NCBI GenBank assembly: GCA_020073565.1
Contig: JAIQEY010000013.1
Coordinates: 60,137-124,136 of the forward strand
Source of the DNA: Terriglobia bacterium
Lineage (GTDB): Bacteria; Acidobacteriota; Terriglobia; Terriglobales; Acidobacteriaceae
Length of the DNA stretch: 64,000 nt
Direction of reading: 5' to 3'
Made by a program: the position numbers and the translations under genes. The notes under the pieces are model-generated. The model had not been told where the DNA came from and did no database searches. It saw only the letters and a program-made list of their open reading frames with translations. The number at the start of each line of letters is the position of its first letter. Position 1 is the stretch's first letter. Positions 43,858 through 53,116 of the stretch are shown one piece after another.

Positions 43858-44406
43858 ATGTTGGAAGCACACGAGCCGAAGAAAGGTATCACTTTGCAAT
43901 ACACGACCACGGTTGTGGGTAATCCCTTCGCGGTGTTGACTGCCGTTGTGGCTCCGGCTATCCTCACGAACGCGTCATCGGTCCTGGCACTGGGGACGAG
44001 TAACCGGCTGGCGCGCGTGGTGGATCGGACACGCGTCGTGGCTGCGGAGTTGGCTGCCATTGGACCCGAGAGTCCGGATTATCCGCTATGGTTGGCTCAG
44101 CTGGAGCCGTTACAGGTACGCGTTCAGCTACTGGTGAAGGCTCTGCGACTCTTCTACGCCGGACTCGGATTGTTCGCTGCATCAGCTCTGGTGTCGGTGG
44201 GCGGTTCCATTGCGATCTACTACGGGCAGAGATTTCTGTTTGAAGGAGCGGCCGCGTTGGCGGTTGCGACCGGCGCATCGGCAGTCCTGGGATTGGCTTC
44301 CGGATGCGTGTTGATGGTTCGCGAAACCCAGCTTGCGGTGCGGTACCTGGCCGAGGAGGCGAGAACTCGGGCGAGACATCACCGCCTTGACCAAGCGCCC
44401 GGGTAG
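43858..44406 (+). CDS. DUF2721 membrane protein
   Basis: 182 residues. Membrane segments at about 20-40 (AVLTAVVAPAILTNASSVLA), 100-120 (LFYAGLGLFAASALVSVG) and 133-152; the first is followed by the typical ALGTSNRLARVVDRTR. This matches DUF2721, of unknown function. Confidence 0.8.
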   Translation: MLEAHEPKKGITLQYTTTVVGNPFAVLTAVVAPAILTNASSVLALGTSNRLARVVDRTRVVAAELAAIGPESPDYPLWLAQLEPLQVRVQLLVKALRLFYAGLGLFAASALVSVGGSIAIYYGQRFLFEGAAALAVATGASAVLGLASGCVLMVRETQLAVRYLAEEARTRARHHRLDQAPG

Positions 44407-44536
44407 AGCGACAACGGTCTCGCGTCTTCCGGCGAGATCTGGGGTCGGATCGAGAATCTCGCTCCTAACAGATAGAGAGATTGGCAGGGTGGTTCGGGAG
44501 TAATTTGCGGGTCGGTACTCTTAACGGTGCGGTGGG

Positions 44537-44624
44537 CCCACTCATCGCAAAGAACGCGATGAGTGGGGCAGCCGGGTTTATCTCTACTTCCACGTTTCGC
44601 GGACAGGAATGTCCGCTCCACACT
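44537..44624 (-). repeat. Composite B-A repeat (inverted), copy 5
   Basis: Family A palindrome (44537-44567) then family B (44598-44624) reading as the reverse complement of copies 1-3. Its end reaches the stop codon of the HU gene. Confidence 0.9.
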
Positions 44625-44916
44625 ACTTCTTGGGGGCGATCGAGTCCTTGGCAGCTTTCGCCACGCGGAACTTCACTACGGTCTTGGCTTTGATCTGAAT
44701 GGGTTCGCCGGTTTGCGGGTTGCGTCCCATGCGGGCCTTGCGGTGCGCTTTGACGAGGCGGCCGAGGCCGGGGACTACGAATACGCCGTTCTTCTTGGTT
44801 TCTTTAATCGCGGTGTCCGCGAGATGCTCGAGGAAGGTTGCAGCGGTCTTGTTGTTGGTGCCGATCTTTTCGGCGAGATGACGGGTGAGTTGGGTTTTGG
44901 TCATACCAGAAGCCAT
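44623..44916 (-). CDS. HU-family DNA-binding protein
   Basis: 97 residues. MTKTQLTRHLAEKIGTNNKTA, then VPGLGRLVKAHRKARMGRNPQTGEPIQI with the RNP arm that enters the DNA minor groove. Nucleoid-organising protein. AGGAGG 6 bases before the ATG fits the MASG start; the Lys-rich tail is slightly longer than usual. Confidence 0.93.
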   Translation of the reverse strand: MASGMTKTQLTRHLAEKIGTNNKTAATFLEHLADTAIKETKKNGVFVVPGLGRLVKAHRKARMGRNPQTGEPIQIKAKTVVKFRVAKAAKDSIAPKK

Positions 44917-45111
44917 GAATTCCTCCTTCAGGAAAAGACAAATTTGCTGTGTTCACGCGCATAGTAACGCAGTCGGCTGTGGAAAAGTAGCATTTTATGC
45001 AGATTTTATGCGGTTGCCAGTAAGGTACCCCCTGGGAAACGGGCTTGAACCGCAGCTTTGGAAGACTTCGGAGTGGCAGGACGGCTTGGAGCGCGGGTGG
45101 GAGGAGGGCAG

Positions 45112-45142
45112 GTCACAGGTCTCAGGTCTCAGGTCACAGGAA
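45112..45142 (+). repeat. CAGGTCTCAGGT-type short tandem repeat
   Basis: Four near-identical copies of ctcaggt / cacaggt words before the DCC gene end, related to the CTCAGTTC words elsewhere. Confidence 0.6.
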
Positions 45143-45169
45143 ACGCGTGGAAGACGCGGCGAGCCATTG

Positions 45170-45565
45170 TCAGCCGTGGAGGCGGCAGGCGTGGGAAATG
45201 TGGTGGCGGTTGCGGGCGAACCAGCGATAGCCCGCGTGAATCAGCCAGTTGAACCCTGGCAAACTAAAGATCGCGGAGAACGGCCGGGCCCACCAGATTC
45301 GGCGCGTGACGTACAGATAAACATTCGCTCCGGAAACCAGCTCTCCCCTCGGTGTAAGCAGGCGGATATCGGTTAGCAGCTCTTCATACGGCATCGTCAG
45401 CTTCTGCCTAACCCACTCCTCCTCCAGCGCGGCGGTCTTGAATCCGTGACGGGCGAGCGTCCGTCTCCAAAAGTTCACCCAGCGCGAACAGAAACCGCAG
45501 TGCCCGTCGTAGAGGATCCACCCTCGAACCGCGTCCCCCGCGTCAACATGAATCGCCCGGTTCAC
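45170..45565 (-). CDS. DCC-family thiol-disulfide oxidoreductase-like protein
   Basis: 131 residues. Starts with ILYDGHCGFCSRWVNFW, where the CGFC (CxxC) and YDG are the DCC hallmark; later LPGFNWLIHAGYRWFARNRH as in the family. Function unproven. It overlaps the upstream DUF2071 gene by 4 bases, so the two form an operon. Confidence 0.88.
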   Translation of the reverse strand: MNRAIHVDAGDAVRGWILYDGHCGFCSRWVNFWRRTLARHGFKTAALEEEWVRQKLTMPYEELLTDIRLLTPRGELVSGANVYLYVTRRIWWARPFSAIFSLPGFNWLIHAGYRWFARNRHHISHACRLHG

Positions 45566-46284
45566 AGCCTCCGCCCACGCATAACGGCCACGGCCGACCC
45601 CTCCGCTAGAAATGCTGAAGCCGGTGTCCCGCGCAATACCGCTGCCAGCTCGCGCCCATAGAGTTCTTCAACCTCGCCTGCAAATTCACTTCGCCGAGCT
45701 ATCCAGACACGCCACGAAGGATGCGTCACCCGATACTCGACCGTTCCGCCGTCCCGCTGCGCTGCGTATCCCCAATAGTGCTCGGTGATGAATTCCTGTT
45801 CCGAGCCGGTATTCAGCGGCTGCGAGTTCCCCTCCGCCTCCAGCGTCATCGTGCTCCACCCGCGCGAGGTTTGCCACCGGTACGACACCGCCGTGGTGCC
45901 CTGGCCGTTGCCAGCAATCTCGTGGGTCATGGGCAGCGCAACATAGTTCTCGTTATAAATAGTCCGCGCGAGGAGAGCGACTGCCCGGCGCGGCACAATC
46001 TCGCGAATAAAGACGACGCCTCTGCGCACCTCTTGCCCCTCCCGACGCCGCACGTAAAAGCGCAGGTTAACTTCGTCGAAATTCGCGTGAAAGGGTATGG
46101 GAAGGCCAAGAACCCGCGTCTTCAAGAATCGAAACCCCACCAGACTGACAAACACTCGCCCGTTCCAACCATCCAGCTCGGTTCCCTGCGGCACGAACTT
46201 GAGTAGCAGCCCCCGATCGACCTCATAGTTCAGCATGGCCAGATTACGCCATTCCGCGGTCAGAACGACACGCTCGGAATCCAT
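45562..46284 (-). CDS. DUF2071 (YqjF-like) protein
   Basis: 240 residues. WRNLAMLNYEVDRGLLLKFVP, then GWNGRVFVSLVGFRFLKTRV and NFDEVNLRFYVRR mark the DUF2071 family. Pairs with the downstream DCC protein, a co-occurrence known in other genomes. Function unknown. Start at 46284 fits the conserved N-terminus; a GTG/ATG 21 bases upstream is possible. Confidence 0.87.
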   Translation of the reverse strand: MDSERVVLTAEWRNLAMLNYEVDRGLLLKFVPQGTELDGWNGRVFVSLVGFRFLKTRVLGLPIPFHANFDEVNLRFYVRRREGQEVRRGVVFIREIVPRRAVALLARTIYNENYVALPMTHEIAGNGQGTTAVSYRWQTSRGWSTMTLEAEGNSQPLNTGSEQEFITEHYWGYAAQRDGGTVEYRVTHPSWRVWIARRSEFAGEVEELYGRELAAVLRGTPASAFLAEGSAVAVMRGRRL

Positions 46285-46463
46285 ACGTTTAAGGATGGCC
46301 CCCACCCCGGCTTCGATTCAAATCCCGGCATTCATCGAATTTTAATCTTGTTGTCACCGGGTATTCACGAACCGACACTAGCGTTTCTACGGGCGAGCCA
46401 ACAGCCATAAAGATGGGTGGCTCCCGACGTTTTGAATCTCCCAAAAAAAGGATGGCGACTGAC

Positions 46464-47705
46464 ATGAAGAAAAAGGCCGTAATCGTGGCCCTGCTGGCTG
46501 GTGCATTAACGTGCGCAGCATTCGCGCAAGAGGGTCCAGTTCCGAAAGGCGTTCCGCACCTGGACCACGTTTTTATCATCATGATGGAAAACCACAGTTA
46601 CAAGCAGATTCTCAACAACCCGAACGCGCCGTTCACCAACTCGTACGCGCGGTCGGCGAACCTGGCGACGCAATACTATGCCGTGGCACACCCCAGCCTG
46701 ACGAACTACCTGGAGGTGGTGGGCGGGTCGAACTTCGGCGTGCTGAGCGACAACAACTCGGATTGGCACAACGCGTCATGCAGCACGAACCTCGCTACCG
46801 GAATCGCGGACACGGATAACCCGCCGAGTCCAGCCATCTGCCCGATTGGGGGAACGGGAACCGATGCGGCGACTACGGCCATGGACTTCACGAACGAGAC
46901 CCTGGGGTCGCCTGGGGAAATCAACATTGACGGCAAGATGTCGATTGCAGCCAATGCGAATACGGTGGGGCGAACGATCGCCGATCAGTTGGTGGATGCC
47001 GGGCGCACCTGGAAGAGTTATCAGGAAAGCTTGCCGGTGACCGGTCCGGACCGGGTGAACAACAGCGATGGTTTCTACAGCAACCTGACGGACTTCAGCA
47101 AGATCAAACCGGTGCTGAACCCGCCGCTCTCGTCTGCCGATCTCGTGAACCTCTATGCCGCCAAGCACAATCCTTTCGTTTACTTTGCCAACGTGCAGGC
47201 CGGCACGAATCCGCTGAACAGCTACGCGAACGTGGTGGACTTCAACGCGCTCTCTGGCGACCTGCGCTCGGGGAAAGTGCCGAACTACTCGTTCATCTCG
47301 CCCAACCAGTGTAACGATCAGCATGGACGCGGGAACGCGGGGGCGTTCTGCAATTTCGACCCGAGCGACGACGGCACGCAGGCGGGCTTGAATCCAGCGC
47401 TGATTTACCTGGGGGATGTCACAGTGCAGCGATTGGTGACGGCGATCCACAATTCGCCGGCGTGGCCGCACGGGCACAATGCGATTGTCGTGCTGTGGGA
47501 CGAGAACGACTACAGCCTGGCGCCCAACAAGAACCGTGTGATGACGATCGTGGACACCAATTACGGGTTGCACCAGGTGCAGAGCGGGCAGTTCTACACG
47601 CATTTTTCGCTGCTGAAGTCGATCGAGGCGGGGTTCGGGTTGCCGTGCCTGAATCATGCTTGCGATGAGAACGTGAATGTAATGTCGGACCTGTTCGGGA
47701 AGTAG
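46464..47705 (+). CDS. Secreted phosphoesterase (alkaline-phosphatase-like superfamily)
   Basis: 413 residues with a signal peptide (to about 22). Motifs of the phosphoesterase family PF04185 (acid phosphatase/phospholipase C-like): HLDHVFIIMMENHSYKQIL, AVAHPSLTNYLEVVGG, FISPNQCNDQHG and VVLWDENDYS. Probably acts on phosphate esters in the periplasm. Start at 46464 (MKKKAVI) is preferred; 46452 is possible. A strong terminator follows. Confidence 0.88.
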   Translation: MKKKAVIVALLAGALTCAAFAQEGPVPKGVPHLDHVFIIMMENHSYKQILNNPNAPFTNSYARSANLATQYYAVAHPSLTNYLEVVGGSNFGVLSDNNSDWHNASCSTNLATGIADTDNPPSPAICPIGGTGTDAATTAMDFTNETLGSPGEINIDGKMSIAANANTVGRTIADQLVDAGRTWKSYQESLPVTGPDRVNNSDGFYSNLTDFSKIKPVLNPPLSSADLVNLYAAKHNPFVYFANVQAGTNPLNSYANVVDFNALSGDLRSGKVPNYSFISPNQCNDQHGRGNAGAFCNFDPSDDGTQAGLNPALIYLGDVTVQRLVTAIHNSPAWPHGHNAIVVLWDENDYSLAPNKNRVMTIVDTNYGLHQVQSGQFYTHFSLLKSIEAGFGLPCLNHACDENVNVMSDLFGK

Positions 47706-47734
47706 CGGGCGGGAAAGTTTCTGACGGGAACGAG

Positions 47735-47768
47735 GGCCTGGTTGGCATGGCTGACCAGGCCTTTTTTT
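47735..47768 (+). terminator. Rho-independent terminator after phosphoesterase gene
   Basis: Stem GGCCTGGT / ACCAGGCC followed by a run of seven T. It also serves the convergent gluQ gene's end region. Confidence 0.88.
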
Positions 47769-47776
47769 GCCCCACA

Positions 47777-48631
47777 TCAAACTGCAAATTGTGCCAGGAT
47801 CTGCTCGGGCTGCTGGCCGCTCTCGCGTAAGTGGTGGATGCTCAGGGCATCGTGACGTTTGGCGAGACGGACCCCGGATGGGTCGCGCACCAGGTCACAG
47901 TGGAAATAATCAGGTGTGGAATAGGCGAGGGCTCGAATGAGGAGGAGTTGGCGGGCGGTAGATTTGAGGAGGTCCGCGCCACGAACTACTTCGGTGATGT
48001 GCATGGACTGGTCATCGACGACGACTGCGAGTTGGTAGGCGGGGACGTCGTCACGGCGCCAGATCAGGAAGTCTCCAAAATCTTGGCCGGCGACGTAGTG
48101 CTGCGGACCTAGATTCGCGTCCGTGAATGTGATCTCTTCCGCGTCGGGAACGCGGAAGCGCCAGTTCACTCCGGCGGGCTCAGGAAACTGGGACACATCG
48201 GTGCTGTGGCGGCAGTGGCCGGGATAGATGGGCTCATCGTCGGAATCGTTGGGTGCGGTGGGGGCTTGCGCGAGGTCTTTGCGGGAGCAGGTGCAAGGGT
48301 AGATGAATCCTTGGTCGCGCAGGTGGCGCCAGGCGGCGAGGTAGTGCGCGCGGCGGTCGCTTTGCGCGTAAGGACCGTAGGGGCCGCCGCAGTCGGGGCC
48401 TTCGGTCCATTGGATTCCCAGCCAGCGGAGGTCTTCAATCATGGCCTGCGCGAACTCGGGGCGGGAGCGTTGGGGATCGAGATTTTCGTTGCGCAGAATG
48501 AGGATGCCGTGGTGGTTGCGGGCGCGTTGGGCGGCGATCGAGAAGGTGCGGGCGTGGCCGATGTGGAGCAGGCCCGTGGGGGAGGGAGCGAGGCGGCCGC
48601 GGTAGATTCGTGGTGGAGGATCAGGCGTCAC
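47777..48631 (-). CDS. gluQ: Glutamyl-Q tRNA(Asp) synthetase
   Basis: Glutamylates queuosine in tRNA-Asp. 284 residues, lacking the anticodon-binding domain of GluRS, which separates it from gltX. HIGH motif in LAPSPTGLLHIGHAR, a KMSKS-like LAKRHDA, and the zinc site with CTCSRKD and YPGHC. Normal length for GluQ. Confidence 0.92.
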   Translation of the reverse strand: MTPDPPPRIYRGRLAPSPTGLLHIGHARTFSIAAQRARNHHGILILRNENLDPQRSRPEFAQAMIEDLRWLGIQWTEGPDCGGPYGPYAQSDRRAHYLAAWRHLRDQGFIYPCTCSRKDLAQAPTAPNDSDDEPIYPGHCRHSTDVSQFPEPAGVNWRFRVPDAEEITFTDANLGPQHYVAGQDFGDFLIWRRDDVPAYQLAVVVDDQSMHITEVVRGADLLKSTARQLLLIRALAYSTPDYFHCDLVRDPSGVRLAKRHDALSIHHLRESGQQPEQILAQFAV

Positions 48632-49068
48632 AATTCAGATTGAGTTTAGGCCCTCACCGGCTAAGGGGCGCAATTCATTTGCGGCCGTTACGGCGCGATT
48701 GAAGAGGTCGCGGAGAAAGCGACATAGCAGTCCCCGAAGAGTGACAGCTGGGTCGTCCCTCTGGGACTTAAATCATTTCTTACACTTTCCCCAGCGCTGA
48801 AGCACTGGGCTAAGCTGGATCACCCCTCCGGGGCTCGATTCCCGGGCATTTTTACCGGATCGTCCGACAGACGGGCAGGTGAAACTGAGCAGTTTTGACA
48901 TCGCTGAGCGATGCCCTACTAAGAAGCACGTGTCTGAGACGACACGGCGTGGCTGGTAGAGCACGGGTGGACTGCGGCCACGGACGGCCTAAGTTCCGCT
49001 GAATCAATACCGCACGAAGTGGTCTCATTCCTGCCTTGACCTCCTGTGACTGCGTCAGGCAGCGGGAG
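48632..49068. other. Intergenic region with family E and another short repeat
   Basis: No gene seen. Holds family E copy 4 and, at 48896-48921, the stem-like CATCGCTGAGCGATG word that recurs as GCATCGCTAAAGCGATGC near 51808. Confidence 0.55.
48750..48836 (+). repeat. Family E repeat, copy 4
   Basis: GTCCCTCTGGGAC, stem CCCAGCGC TGAA GCACTGGG, and CACCCCTCCGGGGC. Confidence 0.85.
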
Positions 49069-49074
49069 ATGAAT

Positions 49075-49962
49075 ATGTCAACGGCTTGGAAATCCACGAG
49101 TACGACAACGACTAACAACACATATACCGGGACGATGCTTTCGTCCTGGTCGCGCCAGCAGAAGCTGGCAATGATCGCGAGCTTTGTGATTCTGGGGATA
49201 TTGCTGGGGGTGAGCGCGTGCTCGAAGCAATCGTCGAAACCGGCGCTGGTCGGCGTTTCTGGGCCGCAGACTCCGGCCGCCCCGGATACAACCACTACAA
49301 CGGCAACCACCACAGCTACTGCGTCCAGCACTCCAGTGGCGGCGCCTAAGAAAGTGCATAAGAAGCGGCCGACGGTGGTGACTTACAGCGATGCTAACTC
49401 GGGTGTGTCTTTTGCTTATCCGCGCAAGTACGAGCTGGCATCGGGTGACAAGGCTCAGGCGCAGCTTGGCGACATGGGCGCTCCGATGAATTTCGTGCAG
49501 CCGGGAGGAGTTGCAGTGGCTACGGTGTCGCTGCCGGCGGCTTCCTATCCGGGGACGGACTTCAATTCGGCGTTCTTCAATGTGAGTGTGAATCGCAGCC
49601 TGTCGGAGCAGGAGTGCTCGCGCTTCGCACTCTCCGATCAGCGCAAAGCGGACGGCGCGCCGGTGGATACAGAGAAGGTCACGATTGGCTCGAAAGACAT
49701 GGAGATGACGTCAGACTTCTCCGCGAACGCGGTCACACAGGCGGAAGCAAAGTACTTTCACAGCTACGAAAACGGAGCTTGCTACGAGTTCGTACTGGGG
49801 CTGGGAACGGCGGGATACGGCACAGCGAACGGTGTTGAGCCGGTGGATCGCGCGGAGGTTTTCAAGAAGCTGGAGAAGATTCTGGCTTCGGTGAAGATCC
49901 AGGCGGTGGAGCAGGAGCATGTGGCGGCGAAGACGGTGGAGAACGGGGAGGCGGCAAAGTGA
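49075..49962 (+). CDS. Membrane-anchored hypothetical protein
   Basis: 295 residues from the ATG at 49075 (GGGAG at 6 bases). A single hydrophobic segment (~33-50, LAMIASFVILGILLGVSAC) ends in a Cys that may be a lipobox. A Thr/Ala-rich linker (~70-100) and a basic segment lead to a soluble domain from ~115 (VSFAYPRKYELASGDK, VEPVDRAEVFKKLEKILASV) of PsbP-like look. Function unknown. A terminator follows. Confidence 0.65.
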   Translation: MSTAWKSTSTTTTNNTYTGTMLSSWSRQQKLAMIASFVILGILLGVSACSKQSSKPALVGVSGPQTPAAPDTTTTTATTTATASSTPVAAPKKVHKKRPTVVTYSDANSGVSFAYPRKYELASGDKAQAQLGDMGAPMNFVQPGGVAVATVSLPAASYPGTDFNSAFFNVSVNRSLSEQECSRFALSDQRKADGAPVDTEKVTIGSKDMEMTSDFSANAVTQAEAKYFHSYENGACYEFVLGLGTAGYGTANGVEPVDRAEVFKKLEKILASVKIQAVEQEHVAAKTVENGEAAK

Positions 49963-49993
49963 GTTGGCAACCCGAAGCGCGCCACAGGAGCGT

Positions 49994-50026
49994 AAAGGCC
50001 ACGCGGGAGAACCGCGTGGCCTTTAT
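49994..50026 (+). terminator. Rho-independent terminator
   Basis: Stem AAAGGCCACGCGG / CCGCGTGGCCTTT with a short GAGAA-type loop, 30 bases after the stop. Confidence 0.82.
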
Positions 50027-50048
50027 GCTTGAAGACATCAATCATTTC

Positions 50049-50852
50049 TCACTGAGTGAAACTAAACCAGCGCCAGCCACTGGCAGCCGAATCACGATAA
50101 AGGGAACCACCCAGTGTGGTGACGCGCCATTTGCCTGGCTGCGCGCCAACAAATTCAAAAGTGTAATCGGACTTTAATGGATCCGTTATAGTGACGAGTG
50201 GGTAATTCGCGCACGTAACCCTATCCGGCTGGCAGAACGCTATCTCGAGTTTATAACCCGCCGCCGCCGGTGCCATTTTCCACGACAGCGTGAGGTTCCG
50301 CGGGTAGTGGCCGAAGACTTGGTTGTTAGCGGGATTGGTCAGAGTGGGCGTCGCCATTTGAGGCTTGGTGTTGTACGAGAAAGTCCACCACGCACTGGGG
50401 GTTGAGTAGATCGTTCCATTGAATGCAGTCACCCGCCAACGGCCTTTTTGATCGCCAACAAAATCGAATGTATACGAGGCATTGCCGTTGCCAGATACTG
50501 TGACCTGTGGGTAGGGATTCCATGTAGTGCCAGACAAGAATGCCCGCTCCACTAGGTAGGAGATCGCACTGGTTACCGGCTGCCATGCCAGTGTTGTAGT
50601 CCTGGGGTAATGGAAAAGCGCTGTCGCGTTTTTTGGCGACACCAGAACCGGCGTGCCCCATGGAGTGGCTGGGAGTTGCGTGGCTTCGACAATCTCTTCG
50701 GGTTGTGTTGTTTCATTGATTCCTTGCGCTGCACCTGGCACACCATCCGTTGAGGTGCCAGCGGGTAACGCCGTTTGACCTGACGCAGATGGAACCAGAG
50801 AAAGTATTCCGACTAGAACCGTGAGAATTCCGAAGCGAAGAACATTTTTCAT
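50049..50852 (-). CDS. Secreted protein with two FN3-like repeats
   Basis: 267 residues; the ATG at 50852 has GGAGG at 4 bases. Signal peptide to ~26 (SASG). Two copies of a ~90-residue beta-sandwich unit (FHYPRTTTLAWQPVTSAISY / FGHYPRNLTLSWKMAPAAAGY, each ending YTFDFVG/YTFEFVGAQ-GKWRVT). Resembles fibronectin-III-like repeats; probably an adhesive or scaffolding protein. Confidence 0.72.
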   Translation of the reverse strand: MKNVLRFGILTVLVGILSLVPSASGQTALPAGTSTDGVPGAAQGINETTQPEEIVEATQLPATPWGTPVLVSPKNATALFHYPRTTTLAWQPVTSAISYLVERAFLSGTTWNPYPQVTVSGNGNASYTFDFVGDQKGRWRVTAFNGTIYSTPSAWWTFSYNTKPQMATPTLTNPANNQVFGHYPRNLTLSWKMAPAAAGYKLEIAFCQPDRVTCANYPLVTITDPLKSDYTFEFVGAQPGKWRVTTLGGSLYRDSAASGWRWFSFTQ

Positions 50853-51120
50853 GTTGCCTCCATTACGCGGGCTCATGATGGATGAGCTCTTTGGGGGGAG
50901 AAGTGTGGGTTGTCTCGCCTCAGGGGGTGTGCGTCTCAACTGGCGGGAACTGCGCCTCGGGGAGGAGAGATTCTGTACGCGGAAATTATCCTACTTTTCG
51001 ACTCTGGCGGCGAAGAAATAATAGGTGAGTCGGGCAGCCAGTCCCAAGTCCGCAGAACCAGTGCGAACCGGGCTTTGTCGGACTTCTGAAAATTGCGTGT
51101 GGCTGTATCATGATAGCGCG

Positions 51121-51342
51121 ATGGGTTTCCCCGTTCGAGTCTGCACCGTGTGCTCAGAAGAATTCGAGTTGCGCCCGGATAAACCCGGCTTTGCGAACCG
51201 CTGCCCGGCGTGCAGCGAACCCGAACCCGCTGCCTCCACAACCAAGCCGGACATGGACGCCGACGAACGCAAGGCTCTGATGGAAGCAAACGAAGCCCGG
51301 AGACGGGCGATGCGCGACCTCCTCTACCGCAAGGATAGCTAA
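51121..51342 (+). CDS. Small zinc-ribbon protein
   Basis: 73 residues. Two CxxC knuckles (CTVC near the N-terminus and CPAC at ~30) form a zinc ribbon; a charged helix follows (DERKALMEANEARRRAMRDL). The role may be DNA or RNA contact; unknown. Confidence 0.65.
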   Translation: MGFPVRVCTVCSEEFELRPDKPGFANRCPACSEPEPAASTTKPDMDADERKALMEANEARRRAMRDLLYRKDS

Positions 51343-51508
51343 CGGCCTTCCTAAGGTCATCGCTATTAAACTTCACCAAAGAATCTCAGTTAGTGCATAT
51401 GCCTGATTTCCCTGGGGGTGATTTAATGACACTTCGCGAGGGCGCCCGTCGCTCCATTGAATGGGTGAGCGGGCGTACAATTTTGACGAAGCCTTTGAGG
51501 AGCTTGCG

Positions 51509-51709
51509 ATGACTCAGAAGATCATTGAAGTAGTTGGCACTTCTAAAGACAGTTTTGCGAAGGCGGCGGAGAACGCGGTGGTTGAGGCGGCGAAGACGGT
51601 GCGCGCGATCAAGTGGGCGCACGTGGACTCGCTTGACATGCAACTGGATGGGGCGAAGGTCTTGCTGTATCGAGCGACGACGAAGATTTATTTTGATGTG
51701 GAGCACTGA
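51509..51709 (+). CDS. Dodecin flavoprotein
   Basis: 66 residues; MTQKIIEVVGTSKDSFAKAAENAV is the standard dodecin start. Dodecamers bind riboflavin or FMN as a storage or buffering protein. GAGGAG upstream of the ATG at 51509. The frame is open further upstream without dodecin similarity. Confidence 0.93.
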   Translation: MTQKIIEVVGTSKDSFAKAAENAVVEAAKTVRAIKWAHVDSLDMQLDGAKVLLYRATTKIYFDVEH

Positions 51710-52049
51710 CGGAGGGAGCCTCTGAGCGCTGAGGTGCGACGTGATTCAGATCGAGCCGCGTCTCCACTCCAGCCCCTAAAGGGGCCGCTCAAACATGACG
51801 TTTTACGGCATCGCTAAAGCGATGCCCTGATACGAACCTTGCAGTTTCTCGCGGGCTTAGAACTCAGGGCCCAGCTGGCTCGGTTGATAGAGGCCTGTGT
51901 TTTGTTGACCGATTTCCACAGGGCACGATAAACTAGATGGGTTTGCCTGTACTTGCGGGCCCGTTCTGGGGCCGCTCCGCGATCTCGGTCAGAAGCCGCA
52001 GCGGGAACACAGCAAGCACAAGATTGAATCAGCCGAGACGAGTCGGCTG

Positions 52050-52075
52050 GGCGGACAAGAGTGTCCGCCCTACAC
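52050..52075 (-). repeat. Family B palindrome, copy 6
   Basis: GGCGGACAAGAGTGTCCGCCC followed by TACAC, just before the rplU ribosome binding site. Confidence 0.75.
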
Positions 52076-52092
52076 GAGTACTTGGAGGACTT

Positions 52093-52554
52093 ATGTACGC
52101 GGTGATCCGCGCTGGTGGTAAGCAATATAAGGTGGCTCCGGGAGACGTGATCCGGGTGGAAAAGATGACTGGCACCGACGGGCACGTGCAGTTTGGCGAC
52201 GTGCTGGCGGTTTCTGCGGAAGCGGGCAGCGTGGTGCGTCCGGGGTCGGACGCGAGCGTGACTGGCGAAGTCGTCGATCAGGGACGGGCTCCCAAGATCC
52301 TGGTCTTCCATTACAAACGGAAGAAGCAGTACAAGAAGCTGCGCGGACATCGGCAGGACTTCACGGCAGTGCGGATTACGGAAATTGCTTTTGACGGGCA
52401 GTCGTTCAAGGCGCCGGAGCTTCCGAAGAAAGAGAAGAAGGTGAAGGCGGCGGAGAGCGGCGAAGCGAAGGCCGCTGGGTCGGCTAAGACTGCGAAAAAG
52501 AAGGCGGCTGGCAAGAAGGCCGCTCCGAAAAAGACTACACCGAAGAAGAAGTAA
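52093..52554 (+). CDS. rplU: 50S ribosomal protein L21 with C-terminal extension
   Basis: 153 residues from the ATG at 52093 (GGAGGAC upstream). The first ~103 residues are canonical L21 (YAVIRAGGKQYKVAPGD, YKRKKQYKKLRGHRQDFTAV). A ~50-residue Lys/Ala-rich tail (AAKSAKTAKKKAAGKK type) extends it beyond the usual length. First gene of the rplU-rpmA pair, which a family D repeat separates. Confidence 0.95.
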   Translation: MYAVIRAGGKQYKVAPGDVIRVEKMTGTDGHVQFGDVLAVSAEAGSVVRPGSDASVTGEVVDQGRAPKILVFHYKRKKQYKKLRGHRQDFTAVRITEIAFDGQSFKAPELPKKEKKVKAAESGEAKAAGSAKTAKKKAAGKKAAPKKTTPKKK

Positions 52555-52563
52555 TGGCGGTAG

Positions 52564-52624
52564 GGGTCCTTCGACTCCGCAGACTGCATCGCTTCGCGAT
52601 GCAATCTGCTCCGCTCAGGATGAC
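52564..52624 (+). repeat. Family D repeat, copy 3
   Basis: TCCTTCGACTCCGC and CTCCGCTCAGGATGAC ends with an inner GCATCGCTTCGCGATGC stem, in the rplU-rpmA gap. Confidence 0.85.
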
Positions 52625-52674
52625 AAACGCAGAGTTTAATAGAAACTGGCAACTGGCCACTGAGAACTGATTTT

Positions 52675-52938
52675 ATGGCGCATAAAAAGGGACAGGGAAC
52701 TTCACGAAATGGGCGCGATTCGAACGCGCAGCGGCTTGGGTTTAAGGCATTCGGCGGACAGGTGGTGCCGGGCGGAACGATTATCGTGCGACAGCGCGGG
52801 ACTCGGGTGAAGCCGGGACTGAATGTTGGCCGGGGCAAGGACGACACTCTGTTCGCCAAGATCAGCGGGCGGATTAAATTTATGGATAAGGGCTCGATGG
52901 GGAGGTTTGTGATGATCGAGCCGTTGGAAGCGAAGTAG
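52675..52938 (+). CDS. rpmA: 50S ribosomal protein L27
   Basis: 87 residues, the full length: [37 protein letters not shown] and [12 protein letters not shown]. Bound to the peptidyl-transferase centre region. The N-terminus starts directly with MAHKKG, with no cleavable extension. Downstream of rplU. Confidence 0.97.
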   Translation: MAHKKGQGTSRNGRDSNAQRLGFKAFGGQVVPGGTIIVRQRGTRVKPGLNVGRGKDDTLFAKISGRIKFMDKGSMGRFVMIEPLEAK

Positions 52939-52992
52939 AACCGGCGATGGAGCGCCGGGTGTGACTGCGCGGCGGCGTTCGCTCGGACTACG

Positions 52993-53018
52993 AGCCTCGG
53001 CTTCGGTCGAGGCTTTTT
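52993..53018 (+). terminator. Terminator after rpmA
   Basis: Stem AGCCTCG / CGAGGCT with an 8-base loop, followed by a T-run, 50 bases after rpmA. Confidence 0.78.
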
Positions 53019-53038
53019 CGTTGCGCGATTCGTAATCT

Positions 53039-53090
53039 GCGGAGCTTCGCTCCGCTGGACAACCGAGGGCGTCTGTCCCTACGCGGGCGA
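53039..53090 (+). repeat. Family C repeat, copy 3
   Basis: GCGGAGCTTCGCTCCGC stem, GGACAACCGAGGGCGTCTGTCC and CTACGCGGGCG, between rpmA and obgE. Confidence 0.87.
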
Positions 53091-53116
53091 GGGCGCCCGC
53101 GCCACACTTACACATC

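Noticed and set aside
46300..46360. tRNA-like TTCGATTCAAATCCCGG sequence
   Set aside because: No acceptor stem or cloverleaf can be built; it is intergenic sequence before the phosphoesterase gene.
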